Below, piece by piece: positions 63,741 through 64,000 of a stretch of DNA of 64,000 bases. Source of the DNA: an uncultured Clostridia bacterium. GTDB lineage: Bacteria > Bacillota > Clostridia > TANB77 > CAG-508. A model generated the notes under the pieces. It ran no database searches. It was not told the DNA's origin and saw nothing but the letters and a program-made list of their open reading frames with translations. The stretch covers positions 62,001-126,000 of the forward strand of contig CANQCU010000001.1 in assembly GCA_947590905.1 (NCBI GenBank), given 5' to 3'. The translations under genes were made by a program, and so were the position numbers. The first letter of the stretch is position 1, and each line of letters starts with the position of its first letter.

Positions 63741-63779
63741 ATACCAGTTGATGTTTGTTTTGTTTTCGCTCATCTTTTC
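63741..63779. repeat. Direct repeat copy 2 (truncated rbgA start, MSENKTNINWY)
   Basis: ATACCAGTTGATGTTTGTTTTGTTTTCGCTCATCTTTTC. Confidence 0.9.
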
Positions 63780-63858
63780 ACCTACTTTTTCTATGCCACC
63801 TTTTTGTTTTTTTTGATATATATAATCCTTTATTTCAAATACACTATGTTTCTATTTA

Positions 63859-64000
63859 TTAATATATTTCACATTCATTAAAAAAATTAGTTATAAAATT
63901 ATAAACTTTCTCATAAAAATTTTTTTCACTTAGCCCAATTAGCAATTCTAGAATTATCATTAAATATTTATGTTCTTCGGCTATTTGCTTTAATTCGTCA
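63859..64000 (-). CDS. Partial ORF running off the window
   Basis: Minus frame ...DELKQIAEEHKYLMIILELLIGLSEKNFYEKVYNFITNFFNECEIY* open to the window edge. Confidence 0.35.
   Translation of the reverse strand, partial: DELKQIAEEHKYLMIILELLIGLSEKNFYEKVYNFITNFFNECEIY

Overview
AT-rich, Firmicutes/Clostridia-like chromosomal window made mostly of housekeeping and sporulation/germination genes: tsaE-tsaB-rimI, a Lon-like protease, dxs, lexA, alaS, dut, a gerA-type operon, dnaE, rluB/rluD, queA, rseP-cdsA-uppS-ispA-frr-pyrH, nadD-tmk-metG, glgP, pfkA, hrcA-grpE-dnaK-dnaJ with CIRCE, tRNA-Glu and rbgA. The main observation is a genome-scale decoding anomaly. At least 32 sites in 19 otherwise intact genes carry one extra C immediately before an in-frame glycine codon (NNN-C-GGN). 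The zero frame therefore meets CGG, and the conserved protein continues in +1 with GGN read as Gly. Removing that C restores full length in every gene, and the corrected lengths are divisible by 3. Three tandem paralogues supply an internal control, with the same position GGA in one copy and CGGA in another. By eye I found no in-frame CGG read as Arg in the host-like genes. In-frame CGG=Arg occurs only in five compositionally distinct ORFs that look acquired: 11121-11270, 17573-18157, 51085-51582, 51824-53695 and 53867-54271. This suggests CGG is an unassigned or captured codon that drives efficient +1 frameshifting, or that CGGN is read as a four-base Gly codon. A systematic sequencing artefact is the main alternative to exclude. 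Secondary findings: a four-copy ~110-145 bp intergenic palindromic repeat family with a conserved core and copy-specific arms, a KilA-N gene bounded by a 39-bp duplication of the rbgA start, and several single-gene orphan cassettes with strong terminators.
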